Source: an uncultured Pelagibacteraceae bacterium | GTDB taxonomy: Bacteria; Pseudomonadota; Alphaproteobacteria; Pelagibacterales; Pelagibacteraceae | Direction of reading: 5' to 3' | Assembly (NCBI GenBank): GCA_902551895.1 | Contig: CACDEU010000006.1 | Span: forward strand, 1 to 45,825 | DNA length: 45,825 nucleotides | Shown here: in pieces, positions 25,570 through 35,501 of the stretch | How the letters are laid out: each line of letters opens with the position of its first letter | Numbering within the stretch: the stretch's first letter is position 1 | Made by a program: the position numbers and the translations under genes | Notes under the pieces: generated by a model | Told to the model about the DNA's origin: nothing | Seen by the model: only the letters and a program-made list of their open reading frames with translations | The model's database searches: none

Positions 25570-27243
25570 TCCTTCAATATTACCTTTATCATTTAACTTT
25601 ATAGAGTCAGCCGCAGGTATTCTTGGTAAACCAGGCATTGTCATGATAGCACCACAAATAACTACTATAAATTCTGCTCCTGACGATAATCTTACTTCTC
25701 TTATCGGAACTACGTGTCCAGAAGGGGCACCTTTTAAACTTGGATCAGTAGAAAAACTATATTGGGTTTTAGCAACACATATAGGAAGTTTTCCATAACC
25801 TTTTGCTTCAAAATCTTTTAATTGATCTCTTATTTTAGTATCAGCTACTACTTCGCTTGCATGATAAATTTCTTGTGCAATTGTTTCAATTTTTTTAAAT
25901 AAAGGAACGTCATCTTCATATAAAAATTTAAAATTATTTTTATTATTACATATATCTACTACAATATTTGCTAAATCTTTTGTTCCCTCACCACCATCTG
26001 ACCAATGTTTGCAAATAGATGATTTTACTCCTAGGGTTTTACAAAAATTCATAAGTGCTTCGACTTCTTTGTCTGTATCTGAGATGAAGTGATTAACTGC
26101 TACCGCAACTGGTAAACCAAATTTTCTAACGTTATTAATATGTCTTTCAAGATTTACTAAACCTTTATTTAAAGCATCAACATTTTCATTTTTCAAATCA
26201 TCTTTTGCTATTCCACCGTGCATTTTTAAAGCCCTTATGGTCGCAACAATTACTACACAATCAGGTTTTAAATTTGATTTTCTACATTTTATATCTATAA
26301 ATTTCTCAGCCCCTAAGTCAGCACCAAAACCAGCTTCAGTCACAACATAATCAGCTAATTTTAATCCTGTTTTTGTAGCAATTACAGAATTACAACCATG
26401 TGCAATATTTGCAAAAGGTCCTCCATGTATTATTGCTGGGTTGTTTTCTAATGTTTGTGTCACATTAGGTCTAATCGCATCTTTTAATAAAACAGTCATT
26501 GGGCCATGAGCATTTAAGTCTTTTGCATAAATTGGTTTTTTGTTTCTAGTGTAAGCTACAGTTATATTTCCAATCCTATTTTCTAAATCTTTTAAATCGT
26601 TTGACAAACAGAAGATGGCCATTATTTCAGAAGCTACCGTAATATCAAAGCCATCCTGTCTAGGATATCCATTGGCCACACCTCCAAGATCTACAACAAT
26701 TGATCTTAAAGAACGATCATTCATATCCATAACTCTTTTCCAAACAATTCTTCTGACATCAATATTTAATTTATTGCCCCAGTAGATATGATTATCTATT
26801 AAAGCAGAAAGAAGATTGTGAGCAGATGTTATTGCGTGAAAGTCCCCAGTAAAATGCAAATTTATTTGTTCCATAGGAATAACTTGTGCATAACCACCTC
26901 CAGCAGCACCACCTTTCATTCCAAAAGAAGGTCCTAGGCTAGGTTCTCGAAGGCAAACAATTGATTTTTTTCCAATTTTATTTAGACCATCATTTAAACC
27001 AACCGACGTTGTTGTTTTTCCTTCACCAGCAGGGGTTGGAGTTATTGCAGTAACTAAAATTAATTTTCCATCTTTTTTATTTTTTAAAGTGTTTAAGTAT
27101 TCAGTTTTAATTTTTGCGATATATCTTCCAATTGGACTATAAACTTCAGCTTTGTCGGGTACATTTAGTCTATTAAGCACTTCCTGAATGGGCTTCATTT
27201 TAGCTTCTCTAGCTATTTCAATATCAGTTTTTACTTTGCCCAT
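25561..27243 (-). CDS. fhs: Formate-tetrahydrofolate ligase
   Basis: A 560-aa enzyme that makes 10-formyl-THF from formate, THF and ATP, or runs in reverse to give formate and ATP from C1-THF. It has the P-loop [14 protein letters not shown] (about residue 69), [36 protein letters not shown] and the C-terminal [13 protein letters not shown]. Length is normal. It is divergent from the sarcosine oxidase operon, with 137 bases between starts, matching its role in handling the methylene-THF that oxidase produces. It overlaps gshB at the 3' end by nine bases. Confidence 0.95.
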   Translation of the reverse strand: MGKVKTDIEIAREAKMKPIQEVLNRLNVPDKAEVYSPIGRYIAKIKTEYLNTLKNKKDGKLILVTAITPTPAGEGKTTTSVGLNDGLNKIGKKSIVCLREPSLGPSFGMKGGAAGGGYAQVIPMEQINLHFTGDFHAITSAHNLLSALIDNHIYWGNKLNIDVRRIVWKRVMDMNDRSLRSIVVDLGGVANGYPRQDGFDITVASEIMAIFCLSNDLKDLENRIGNITVAYTRNKKPIYAKDLNAHGPMTVLLKDAIRPNVTQTLENNPAIIHGGPFANIAHGCNSVIATKTGLKLADYVVTEAGFGADLGAEKFIDIKCRKSNLKPDCVVIVATIRALKMHGGIAKDDLKNENVDALNKGLVNLERHINNVRKFGLPVAVAVNHFISDTDKEVEALMNFCKTLGVKSSICKHWSDGGEGTKDLANIVVDICNNKNNFKFLYEDDVPLFKKIETIAQEIYHASEVVADTKIRDQLKDFEAKGYGKLPICVAKTQYSFSTDPSLKGAPSGHVVPIREVRLSSGAEFIVVICGAIMTMPGLPRIPAADSIKLNDKGNIEGLF

Positions 27244-27380
27244 TTTAGCTTTCTATATTTTATATATTCAAACTCATTTGAGCTGGATTAGTATCTTCTT
27301 TTATGGTTTTTTTAAAGTTCTAAAAAATATATATAAAAAAAATAAAGAACTATTTATACTAATTACGATAAAATTTGATT

Positions 27381-28637
27381 ATGCAAAAATATTCAGTCTT
27401 TAGCCTTATTAAAAATGCTTTTAAAGATCATAAAAAATGGGAAGTAGCCTGGAAAGACCCAACACCTAAATCTGAATATGATGTTATAATTATAGGAGGT
27501 GGAGGCCATGGTTTAGCTACAGCATATTACCTTGCTAAAGAACACAATATTACAAAAGTTGCTATTATTGAAAAAGGCTGGATAGGGGGAGGTAACGTTG
27601 GAAGAAACACCACTATAATTAGATCAAATTATATGCATGATGAAAATGGATTGTTTAGTGAGTTTGGTATGGACTTGTGGAGAAACATGAGTCAGGATTT
27701 AAATTTTAACGTAATGTTTTCTCCAAGAGGAATAATTAACCTTGCACATTCTGATGCACAAATGAATGTTTACTCTAGAAGAGGAAATTCAATGCGTTTA
27801 AATGGAATTGATGCAGTTTTGTTAAATAGAGAAGAAGTTAGAAAGATTATTCCTATGGCAGACTTTTCTGAAAATGTAAGATTTCCAATTTTTGGTGGAC
27901 TAATGCAACCAAGCGCAGGAACAGCAAGACATGACGCAGTTGCTTGGGGGTATGCACGTCAAGCAGATTCGATGGGAGTAGATATTATTCAAAATTGTGA
28001 AGTTACAGGGTTTGATGTTTCTAATGGAAAAATTTTAGGAATAAGAACTTCAAAAGGAGCTATTAAAGCAAAAAAAATTGGTCTTTGCGTTGCCGGAAGT
28101 ACAAATATTTTAGCAGAGAAATTAAATATGACGTTGCCAATAGAAACACATCTTTTACAGGCATGTGTTTCGGAACCAATTAAACCAATCTTAGACAATG
28201 TTGTTACATTTGGAGCTGGACACTTTTATTGTAGTCAATCTGATAAAGGTGAAATGGTTATGGGTGGAGATCTTGATGGGTACAACAGTTATGCTCAAAG
28301 AGGAAATCTTCCAACATTGCAACATGTATTAACTGAAGGAATAGCGATGTTTCCGTTTCTAAGTAAATTAAAGATGCTTAGAACTTGGGGAGGAATTATG
28401 GATATGTCTATGGATGGATCACCTATTATTGATAAGACACATATTGATGGATTATATTTAAATTGTGGATGGTGTTATGGAGGATTTAAAGCAACTCCTG
28501 CATCTGGATGGACTTTTGCTCATACAATTGCTCAAGACAGACCACACGAACTAAATGCAGGTTATAGTTTAAATAGATTTAGTACAGGACATTTAATTGA
28601 CGAAAAAGGTCTTGGAACTAAAACTTGGATTTCTTAA
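27381..28637 (+). CDS. soxB: Sarcosine oxidase beta subunit
   Basis: A 418-aa flavoprotein subunit of heterotetrameric sarcosine oxidase, which demethylates sarcosine to glycine with transfer of the carbon to THF and release of hydrogen peroxide. The ATG at 27381 is preferred; a TTG two codons upstream is open but weak. The FAD-binding IIGGGGHGLATAYYLA is near residue 36, and the histidine in GTARHDAVAWG corresponds to the residue that carries covalent FMN. RNTTIIRSNYMHDENG and CGWCYGGFKATPASGW are also typical. First gene of a four-gene operon soxBDAG with gaps of 0 to 2 bases or short overlaps. Confidence 0.92.
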   Translation: MQKYSVFSLIKNAFKDHKKWEVAWKDPTPKSEYDVIIIGGGGHGLATAYYLAKEHNITKVAIIEKGWIGGGNVGRNTTIIRSNYMHDENGLFSEFGMDLWRNMSQDLNFNVMFSPRGIINLAHSDAQMNVYSRRGNSMRLNGIDAVLLNREEVRKIIPMADFSENVRFPIFGGLMQPSAGTARHDAVAWGYARQADSMGVDIIQNCEVTGFDVSNGKILGIRTSKGAIKAKKIGLCVAGSTNILAEKLNMTLPIETHLLQACVSEPIKPILDNVVTFGAGHFYCSQSDKGEMVMGGDLDGYNSYAQRGNLPTLQHVLTEGIAMFPFLSKLKMLRTWGGIMDMSMDGSPIIDKTHIDGLYLNCGWCYGGFKATPASGWTFAHTIAQDRPHELNAGYSLNRFSTGHLIDEKGLGTKTWIS

Positions 28638-28904
28638 ATGTTACATATTAAATGCCCTCATTGTGGATTACGATCTCAAAATGAATTTTCATATGGTGGT
28701 GATGCAGCAGTTAAAAGACCAGAATTAAATAAAGAAGTTTCGGATCAAGATTGGGACAATTTTGTTTACTTACGCAAAAGTCCGGCAGGAAAACATCTAG
28801 AATTATGGCAACATATTTCTGGATGTAGACAATGGATTAAAGTCGAAAGAGATACATTAACCCACGAAATATTTAAAACATTAAAGGCAAGCGAAGAAGC
28901 ATAA
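28638..28904 (+). CDS. soxD: Sarcosine oxidase delta subunit
   Basis: An 88-aa subunit with the zinc-binding residues expected from the known structure of the complex: C6 and C9 in KCPHCGLR, and H59 and C63 in QHISGCRQW. It caps the alpha subunit in the heterotetramer. It begins the base after the soxB stop and ends two bases before soxA. The conserved RPE and KVERDT segments are present. Small size and position between soxB and soxA leave little doubt. Confidence 0.93.
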   Translation: MLHIKCPHCGLRSQNEFSYGGDAAVKRPELNKEVSDQDWDNFVYLRKSPAGKHLELWQHISGCRQWIKVERDTLTHEIFKTLKASEEA

Positions 28905-28906
28905 AG

Positions 28907-31903
28907 ATGTCAGAAAAATTTAGATTAAATAAAGGTGGATTAATCAATAGAAATAAAAAAATTTCATTTAAGTTTAATGGTAAAAAGTATTTTGGTTATG
29001 AGGGTGATACTTTGGCTTCAGCTTTGATTGCAAATGGAGTTCATTTAGTTGGTAGAAGTTTTAAATATCATAGGCCCAGAGGTTTTTTTGGAGCAGGTGT
29101 AGATGAACCCTATGCAATAGTTCAAATGAATAGAAATAATGAAGTTGATCCCAATGTAAGAGCAACGGAACAAGAGTTATTCGAGGGTTTAGAGGCAAAA
29201 AGTGTAAATTGTTGGCCAAATGTAGATTTTGATATTGGTGCAATAAATAATTTTTTAGGCAAATTTTTTCCTGCAGGTTTTTACTATAAAACTTTTATGT
29301 GGCCTAAAAGCTTCTGGTATAAGGTATACGAGCCAATTATTAGAAAAGCAGCAGGTTTTGGAGCAGCTTCAATAAAGCATGATAAAGAAAAATATGAACA
29401 TAAATACGAATATTGTGATCTGTTAATTACAGGATCTGGTCCATCCGGTTTAGCAAGCGCCTACGCTGCAGCAAAAAATGGAGCAAAAATAATTTTAGCT
29501 GAAGACAAATCGAGATTTGGTGGAAGCCTTTTAACCAGCGAAGTTACAATTGGGAATCAAAGTGGACAAGAATGGGCAGAAAAAATTATTTCTGAACTTA
29601 AATCAATGTCAAATGTAGTAATCAAAAATAGATCTCAGGTTTTTGGCTATTACGACCATAACATGCTTGTTATGTCTGAAAGAATTAGCGATCATTTACC
29701 TAAATCAGAAAAATATATTCCTAAACAAAGACTTTGGTACATCCGTGCAAAAGAAGTTATTATTTCGTCTGGATCAATAGAAAGACCTTTGGTTTTTGGA
29801 AATAATGACACCCCAGGCGTTATGCTTTCGTCAGCAGCCAAAGAGTACTTAAAAATTTATGGAGTAATAGTTGGAAAAAAACCATTAGTATTTACAAATA
29901 ATGATAGCGGATATGAAACTGCTATAGAATTCAAAAAAAATGGAATTGATCCAATCGTTTTAGATACAAGAAAAGATCCAAATTCAGAAATTATAAAAGA
30001 GGCTAAAGACCTAAATATTAATATAAAGACTTCTTATGTTGTTGTAACAGCCAAAGGTTATAAAAAAGTTAATTCTGCTGATATTGCAAAAATATCAGAT
30101 GATAAGAAAAATATAAGTAACATTGAAAATATAAAATGTGATTGTATTTGCGTCTCAGGATTTTGGACACCAACAATTCATTTAGCCTCACAATCAGGTA
30201 ATAAAACAAAGTTCAATGAAGAAATAGATGCATTTATTCCAAGTCAATCTAAACAAAAAGAAACAACTCTTGGATCAGCTAACGGGACTTTTACATTAGA
30301 AGAAACATTAAAAACTTCGTTTGATAAAGGAAATGAATTATCGAAACAAATAACAAATAAAGAAAATAAAGTTTCTGTTCCTACTGTTGTAGAAAAAAAA
30401 TCTTCTAATCATGATAAATTTTGGTGTGTACCATTACCAAAAGGTAAAAATTATAAAAGATTTCTAGATTTTCAAAATGATGTTGCGGTATCCGATATAC
30501 AACTTGCATTAAGAGAAGGTTATAGATCAATCGAACATGTAAAAAGATATACAACTTTAGGAATGGCTACTGACCAAGGCAGGACAAGTAATCTTAATGG
30601 ATTACAATTAGTCTCAGATATAGAAAACAAAGTTGTACCTCAAGTTGGTCATACTACTTTTAGACCACCTTATTCACCTGTTACAATAGGAGCTATTGTT
30701 GGAAGAGAAATTGGAAAACATTCAAAACCAACAAGAAAATCACCAATGCACTTTTGGCATGAGAAAAATAATGCTGTTTTTGTTGATGCAGGCGTTTGGT
30801 TGCGTCCAAGATATTATAAACAAGGAAATGAAAACTTATTTGAAGCATCAAAAAGAGAAGCGAAAAACGTTAGACAAAACGTAGGTGTTTGCGATGTAAC
30901 AACTTTAGGTAAAATTGACATCAAAGGACCTGATGCTGCTGAATTATTAAACAGAGTTTACACTAATGCTTGGCTCAAGTTACCTGTTGGTAAAGCAAGA
31001 TATGGAGTAATGCTAAGAGAAGATGGAATTGTAATGGACGATGGAACAACTACAAGAATTTCAGAAAACCATTATCATATGACAACCACTACTGCTCAAG
31101 CTGCAAACGTTTTATCTCATCTAGAATATTATTTGCAATTAGTGTGGCCTGAGTTGAATGTGAATGTAGTTTCTAGTACTGAACAATGGGCTGGTGCTGC
31201 AATAGCTGGACCAAAGTCAAGAGATGTTTTGCAAAAATTATTTCCGGATTTAGATGTTTCAAATGAAGGTTTACCATTTATGGGTTATATGGAAGGTAAT
31301 TTATTTGGAGTTAATGCAAAAATTTTCAGAATTTCTTTCTCTGGTGAACTTGCTTATGAGGTTAATGTTGAGTCTGATAACGGAAATTTTATGTGGGAAA
31401 AAATAATAGAAATTGGAAATGAATTTAATATCCAACCATATGGTACTGAGGCATTATCAACATTAAGAATTGAAATGGGACACGTTGCAGGATCAGAATT
31501 GGATGGACGTACAATTCCATATGATAATTCTTTAGAAGGGTTAGTTAGCAAAAAGAAAGACTTTATTGGAAAAAGATCCTTATCTAAAACAGCATACATT
31601 GCACCAGATAGGCAAAAAATAGTTGGTGTTGTTCCTTTAGATAAAAAAACAAGTATACCGGAAGGTTCATATATAGTTAAAGACGCTAAAGCAAAACTTC
31701 CAAATCCTAAATTAGGTCACGTATCCGCATCATGCTGGAGTGTTGAATATGACAATCCTTTTTCACTTGCAATAATAAAAGATGGAAAAAATATGATAGG
31801 ACAAAAACTTTTTGCACTATCCCCATTAAAAAATAAAACAATACCTGTTGAAATTGTATCATCACATTATGTTGATCCAAAAGGAGAAAGGGTTAGATCA
31901 TGA
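28907..31903 (+). CDS. soxA: Sarcosine oxidase alpha subunit
   Basis: A 998-aa multidomain subunit. Residues about 20-105 form a ferredoxin-like Fer2_4 domain (DTLASALIANGVHLVGRSFK, YHRPRGFFGAGVDEP), residues about 165-560 an NAD-binding Rossmann region (LLITGSGPSGLASAYAAAKN), and residues about 600-998 a GcvT-type folate-binding half with MDDGTTTRIS, FSGELAYEVNV and LSTLRIEMGHVAG. The folate half accepts the carbon released from sarcosine, giving 5,10-methylene-THF. Length is normal. The related N-methylglutamate dehydrogenase MgdC has the same layout, but no gmaS or mgsABC genes are near, so sarcosine is the better substrate. Confidence 0.93.
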   Translation: MSEKFRLNKGGLINRNKKISFKFNGKKYFGYEGDTLASALIANGVHLVGRSFKYHRPRGFFGAGVDEPYAIVQMNRNNEVDPNVRATEQELFEGLEAKSVNCWPNVDFDIGAINNFLGKFFPAGFYYKTFMWPKSFWYKVYEPIIRKAAGFGAASIKHDKEKYEHKYEYCDLLITGSGPSGLASAYAAAKNGAKIILAEDKSRFGGSLLTSEVTIGNQSGQEWAEKIISELKSMSNVVIKNRSQVFGYYDHNMLVMSERISDHLPKSEKYIPKQRLWYIRAKEVIISSGSIERPLVFGNNDTPGVMLSSAAKEYLKIYGVIVGKKPLVFTNNDSGYETAIEFKKNGIDPIVLDTRKDPNSEIIKEAKDLNINIKTSYVVVTAKGYKKVNSADIAKISDDKKNISNIENIKCDCICVSGFWTPTIHLASQSGNKTKFNEEIDAFIPSQSKQKETTLGSANGTFTLEETLKTSFDKGNELSKQITNKENKVSVPTVVEKKSSNHDKFWCVPLPKGKNYKRFLDFQNDVAVSDIQLALREGYRSIEHVKRYTTLGMATDQGRTSNLNGLQLVSDIENKVVPQVGHTTFRPPYSPVTIGAIVGREIGKHSKPTRKSPMHFWHEKNNAVFVDAGVWLRPRYYKQGNENLFEASKREAKNVRQNVGVCDVTTLGKIDIKGPDAAELLNRVYTNAWLKLPVGKARYGVMLREDGIVMDDGTTTRISENHYHMTTTTAQAANVLSHLEYYLQLVWPELNVNVVSSTEQWAGAAIAGPKSRDVLQKLFPDLDVSNEGLPFMGYMEGNLFGVNAKIFRISFSGELAYEVNVESDNGNFMWEKIIEIGNEFNIQPYGTEALSTLRIEMGHVAGSELDGRTIPYDNSLEGLVSKKKDFIGKRSLSKTAYIAPDRQKIVGVVPLDKKTSIPEGSYIVKDAKAKLPNPKLGHVSASCWSVEYDNPFSLAIIKDGKNMIGQKLFALSPLKNKTIPVEIVSSHYVDPKGERVRS

Positions 31904-32487
31904 CATCAGTTTCTGCCTTAAATTATATTCATAAAATAGGACTCTTCGGAAACCATGAGAATAAAAATGTAGAAAATTTATTAAAAGTTTCAGAAATTAA
32001 AAACATGCTTGTTGTTCAAATAGTTCAATATAAAAGTTCTTCAGTTTCATTTGAGAGTATTGACATCGATGGTTTAAAATTAAAAAATGAACCACTAAGT
32101 GTAGTTAGCAATAAAGATACAAGAATTCTGTGGAACGGCCCAAAAAATTGGCTTTTAGTATCAACTAAAAAAGTTTTACTTAAAAATATTTTAGAAGCTC
32201 TAAAAGAATCAGATTTTGCTGTTACAGATTTATCTCACTCGAGGGCAATAATCGAAGTAGAAGGACGTGAGGTAAGAGAAGTTTTAAAAAAAGGATGTCC
32301 ATATAATTTCAATATTTTAGGGAAAAATAATTCAATAAACTCAATATATAATGGTATAGCTTTTACAGTTGATATGATCGAAGATAACCCAGATAAAATA
32401 AGACTATTTGTATTGAGAAGCTTTGGAGAGTCTTTTTATCATTCAATAACAGACTCCTCATTGGAATTTGGATACAAAGCAATTTAA
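31900..32487 (+). CDS. soxG: Sarcosine oxidase gamma subunit
   Basis: A 195-aa protein overlapping the soxA stop by four bases (ATGA). It resembles a truncated GcvT domain, as SoxG does: ILWNGPKNWLLVS, the conserved TDLSHSRAIIEVEG and the CPYNF segment. It completes the heterotetramer. A hairpin with a T-rich tail at 32504 follows, closing the operon. Confidence 0.9.
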   Translation: MTSVSALNYIHKIGLFGNHENKNVENLLKVSEIKNMLVVQIVQYKSSSVSFESIDIDGLKLKNEPLSVVSNKDTRILWNGPKNWLLVSTKKVLLKNILEALKESDFAVTDLSHSRAIIEVEGREVREVLKKGCPYNFNILGKNNSINSIYNGIAFTVDMIEDNPDKIRLFVLRSFGESFYHSITDSSLEFGYKAI

Positions 32488-32503
32488 CTAAATTTAAAAC
32501 TTA

Positions 32504-32532
32504 AAAACTACCCAATTTGGATAGTTTTATTA
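32504..32532 (+). terminator. Probable terminator of the soxBDAG operon
   Basis: An 11-position stem (AAAACTACCCA with TGGATAGTTTT, one C-A mismatch) closes a 3-base loop, 16 bases after the soxG stop, and runs into a T-rich stretch (TTTTATTATTT). The stem is AT-rich, so strength is moderate. Confidence 0.6.
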
Positions 32533-32595
32533 TTTACTCTCTTGAGTTGAATAGAAAATAGCTTTAATATTCAACTATAGAGATAAATAAAAGTT

Positions 32596-32913
32596 ATGGG
32601 GATAAAAAAAATATTAACTTATATTGTAGCGTGTATAATTTTAACTGGTTGTGCCCAATCAACAGCAATGCTTGGCCCAGCTCTAACATTAGCCTCATCA
32701 GGAAAAGTATCACAAGCAGGATTAACTTTTTTTACTAATAAAGCTGTAGAAAAAGAAACTGGAATGGACACAGTTTCATATGTTTCAAAAAAAATCGAAC
32801 AACAAAACACTAAAACTAAACTAAAACGAGATTTTAAAAATTTAGTAAAAACTAACTTTATAAAAACTAGAGAAAAACTAATTTTACAAGATAAATCCAA
32901 TACATTTAACTAA
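32596..32913 (+). CDS. Small putative lipoprotein
   Basis: A 105-aa protein with a lipobox: a short hydrophobic signal (ILTYIVACIILTG) leads to LTGC, so C19 would be lipidated after cleavage. The mature part starts AQSTAMLGPALTLASSGK and then becomes strongly basic with many lysines and threonines. No family could be assigned with confidence. It is the only gene between the sox operon and a convergent acetyltransferase and is likely a monocistronic envelope protein. An AT-rich 108-base spacer precedes it. Confidence 0.65.
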   Translation: MGIKKILTYIVACIILTGCAQSTAMLGPALTLASSGKVSQAGLTFFTNKAVEKETGMDTVSYVSKKIEQQNTKTKLKRDFKNLVKTNFIKTREKLILQDKSNTFN

Positions 32914-32931
32914 AAAAAAATTTAATCTGAA

Positions 32932-33387
32932 CTATAAATCCAGCGTGTAGTAGCAAGAGTTAGGGTCGTCCTTATAATGAGCAAAAGGAGGGCATGATTT
33001 AAAACCAAATTTAGCAAATAATTTTCTAGCAGGTAGAAAAAATTCTCCCGCTCCTGTTTCAATACTTAATTTTGAAATTTTTAATTTTATCGCCTCATCA
33101 ATTAAATGTTTTATTATTCTTTCTCCAATACCCTTTTTTTTAAACTCGTCTGCAACCCTAATAGATTTAAATTCACCATGGTAAATTTCTAAAAATTTTA
33201 AAGCACCACAACCAACAAGTTTATTATTTTCCCACAAACTCCAAAATTTTATGCTTGGATCTTTTAAACCGTTGATATCTAACACGTGAGTACTACCAGC
33301 AGGAGAAACTGATCTTAGTTCAATAAAATGTTTTTTTAATAAATCATTAACCTCTGAATTATCAAAATTTCCTTCAATGGATTTCAT
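32932..33387 (-). CDS. GNAT-family N-acetyltransferase
   Basis: A 151-aa acetyltransferase of the GNAT fold. The acetyl-CoA-binding motif A is present as FKSIRVADEFKKKGIGERI (the usual V...R/QxxGxG/A), and the C-terminal LFAKFGFKSCPPFAHY is a frequent ending of small-molecule acetyltransferases. The acceptor is unknown. It overlaps the upstream metallohydrolase gene by four bases and is thus translationally coupled to it. Confidence 0.85.
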   Translation of the reverse strand: MKSIEGNFDNSEVNDLLKKHFIELRSVSPAGSTHVLDINGLKDPSIKFWSLWENNKLVGCGALKFLEIYHGEFKSIRVADEFKKKGIGERIIKHLIDEAIKLKISKLSIETGAGEFFLPARKLFAKFGFKSCPPFAHYKDDPNSCYYTLDL

Positions 33388-34439
33388 TTTAATATATTTT
33401 GGAGTGTTTCTACTTGTCCAATTTTGAAAATAATAGCATCATCGCTATGATAACCGTATTGTTCAGAGGAATTTTTAAAACGTTTGGGTGGTTCAAATAT
33501 TGGTTCTAAAGATAAAACTACAGTTCCCCAATGCATACCTAAAACTTTTTTACTTTTTAAATCTTGACCAATATTTAATGCCTCTTCAGGATTTGTATGA
33601 TAAACCGATTTATCTTTTAGTGGAGACATAGGATAAAAATTATATGCTCCTATATTAATTAAAGTTAAATCAATAGGACCATATTTATTTCCAAGTTCTT
33701 TATAAATATTTCCATAGCCAGTGTCACATGCAAAAAATATTTTTTTGTCTTTATATTCAATTAGAAAATTTCCCCATAATGTTTTGTTTGTATCCCACAA
33801 ACTTCTTTTTGACCAATGAACAGCAGGTAAAAATGTTATTTTTAAATCGTTAAATTTTATTTCATCGTACCAATCCATTTCGTCAACATCTCTAAATCCA
33901 TTTTTAGAAAAATATTTACCAAGTTTAAGTGGAGCTAAAACTTTCGATTTTTTATAAGGGAATCTTTTTATAGTTCTAGTACTAAGATGATCATAATGGT
34001 TGTGTGTTAATAAAAATAAATTTACCTCAGGTAATTCCTTGAGATCAATCGCAGGATCCACATATCTTTTTGGTCCAAATATCAAAGGTCCCATATTTTT
34101 TTCGAAAACTGGATCGGTAATAATTGTTGTATTACCAAGTTTTATCAAAAAAGTGGCGTGACCTATCCAAGCTATATAGTCATTATTTTTATTTTTTTTT
34201 AAATTTTCTAAAACTTCTTTTTTATTTACAACGTGGTCTGCTGGAATATCCATTTTAAGTTTTCTTTTTTCTTCGTTAAAAACTTTAAAACTCCAGTTAA
34301 AAGAAATATTTCTTTCTGGAGAGCCCTTAGGGTTTCTAAAGGTTCCATCTTGCAAATGATGATAAGGTTTATTATCCATAGCTAACAAAGCATTGTTATA
34401 AACAAAAAAAATTAATAAAAAACTTAAAATTTTAGACAC
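33384..34439 (-). CDS. Exported metallo-beta-lactamase-fold hydrolase (NAPE-PLD/UlaG-like)
   Basis: A 351-aa protein with a probable signal peptide (hydrophobic residues about 5-20 ending LLAMD). The metal-binding motif THNHYDHLS (HxHxDH) is at about residue 145, followed by PAVHWS, FACDTGYG and GMHWGT, giving a full two-metal site. The arrangement, with WIGHATFLIKLG before the first motif, matches the N-acyl-phosphatidylethanolamine phospholipase D-like and UlaG-like group. A lipid-phosphodiesterase role in the envelope is possible but not shown. The gene lies ten bases downstream of purK on the same strand and overlaps the GNAT gene. Confidence 0.82.
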   Translation of the reverse strand: MSKILSFLLIFFVYNNALLAMDNKPYHHLQDGTFRNPKGSPERNISFNWSFKVFNEEKRKLKMDIPADHVVNKKEVLENLKKNKNNDYIAWIGHATFLIKLGNTTIITDPVFEKNMGPLIFGPKRYVDPAIDLKELPEVNLFLLTHNHYDHLSTRTIKRFPYKKSKVLAPLKLGKYFSKNGFRDVDEMDWYDEIKFNDLKITFLPAVHWSKRSLWDTNKTLWGNFLIEYKDKKIFFACDTGYGNIYKELGNKYGPIDLTLINIGAYNFYPMSPLKDKSVYHTNPEEALNIGQDLKSKKVLGMHWGTVVLSLEPIFEPPKRFKNSSEQYGYHSDDAIIFKIGQVETLQNILK

Positions 34440-34449
34440 TAGGATTATT

Positions 34450-35496
34450 TTACTTTTCGATTATTGTTAAATGGCCCATTTTCCTTTTTTCTTTTACAGA
34501 ATTCTTCTGATAATCAAAGAAAAATTCATTTTCTTTAAAAATTTTATTTCTATAAACTAATATATCTTCGCCAATTAAATTGATCATTTCAGCATTATAT
34601 AGTTTTTTTGTTTCAACTTTTTCTAATCCACACACCGCTCTTATATGATTTTCAAATTGACTAACGTTATAAGCATTTATTGTAAGATGTCCTGAATTAT
34701 GAACTCTTGGTGCAATTTCGTTTACAAATAAATTATCATTTTTATCAATAAAATATTCAACACACATAGTTCCTATATAATCAAGTTCTTCCGCAATATA
34801 CTTTGCCCATTCTTTAGATTTATCAAACAAGTCTTCGCTAATCTCAGCTGGTATTTTTGAATATTTTAATATTTGATCTTCATGAACATTTTCTATTGGA
34901 TCATACACTTCATATTTTTGTTTTCCAAATCTTGTTATTATTACTGAAATTTCTTTTTTAAGTTTAACTAGTTTTTCTAATATGTAATGACTCTTGAAAT
35001 TTATTTTTAAATTATCTAATTCTTTTTCATTATTAATTTTATATTGACCCTTTCCATCATAACCCAGAGTACAAGTTTTAAGTATACCTGGTATAAAATC
35101 TTGACTAGACTTTAGTTCGCTTTGATTTTTAACAGAAATATAAGAAGTAGTTTTGATATTATTTTTATTTAAAAAATCCTTTTCACTAATTCTATTTTGA
35201 ATAATTTTATTTATAGAAGGTTTAGGATTTACTTTTTTTATATTATCTATTTTACATAAAGTTTCGTACGGAATATTTTCAAATTCATAGGTTACAAAAT
35301 CTATTTTATTAGAAAATTCTTCAATTTTAAATTCGTCATTATATTTGCAAAAAATAAACTCATCTGCAAAAAACTGTGCAGGCGCATGCTCATCATCAGA
35401 AATAATTATAGTTTTTAAATTTAAATTTTTAGCAGCTGTAGAAAGCATACTTCCTAGTTGTCCACCGCCAATTATTCCAATAGTAGGTTTTGACAT
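34450..35496 (-). CDS. purK: N5-carboxyaminoimidazole ribonucleotide synthase
   Basis: A 348-aa ATP-grasp enzyme that carboxylates AIR with bicarbonate and ATP in purine synthesis. The N-terminal GIIGGGQLGSML is diagnostic, with TYEFENIPYE, LGYDGKGQY and NEIAPRVHNSGHLT in order. It starts five bases after the purE stop, the classical purEK operon. Length is normal. Confidence 0.95.
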   Translation of the reverse strand: MSKPTIGIIGGGQLGSMLSTAAKNLNLKTIIISDDEHAPAQFFADEFIFCKYNDEFKIEEFSNKIDFVTYEFENIPYETLCKIDNIKKVNPKPSINKIIQNRISEKDFLNKNNIKTTSYISVKNQSELKSSQDFIPGILKTCTLGYDGKGQYKINNEKELDNLKINFKSHYILEKLVKLKKEISVIITRFGKQKYEVYDPIENVHEDQILKYSKIPAEISEDLFDKSKEWAKYIAEELDYIGTMCVEYFIDKNDNLFVNEIAPRVHNSGHLTINAYNVSQFENHIRAVCGLEKVETKKLYNAEMINLIGEDILVYRNKIFKENEFFFDYQKNSVKEKRKMGHLTIIEK

Positions 35497-35501
35497 TTAA
35501 T

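Noticed and set aside
28638-32487. N-methylglutamate dehydrogenase (mgd) instead of sarcosine oxidase
   Set aside because: The subunits are homologous, but no gmaS or mgsABC genes adjoin, and the soxBDAG order with fhs nearby is the usual sarcosine oxidase setting.
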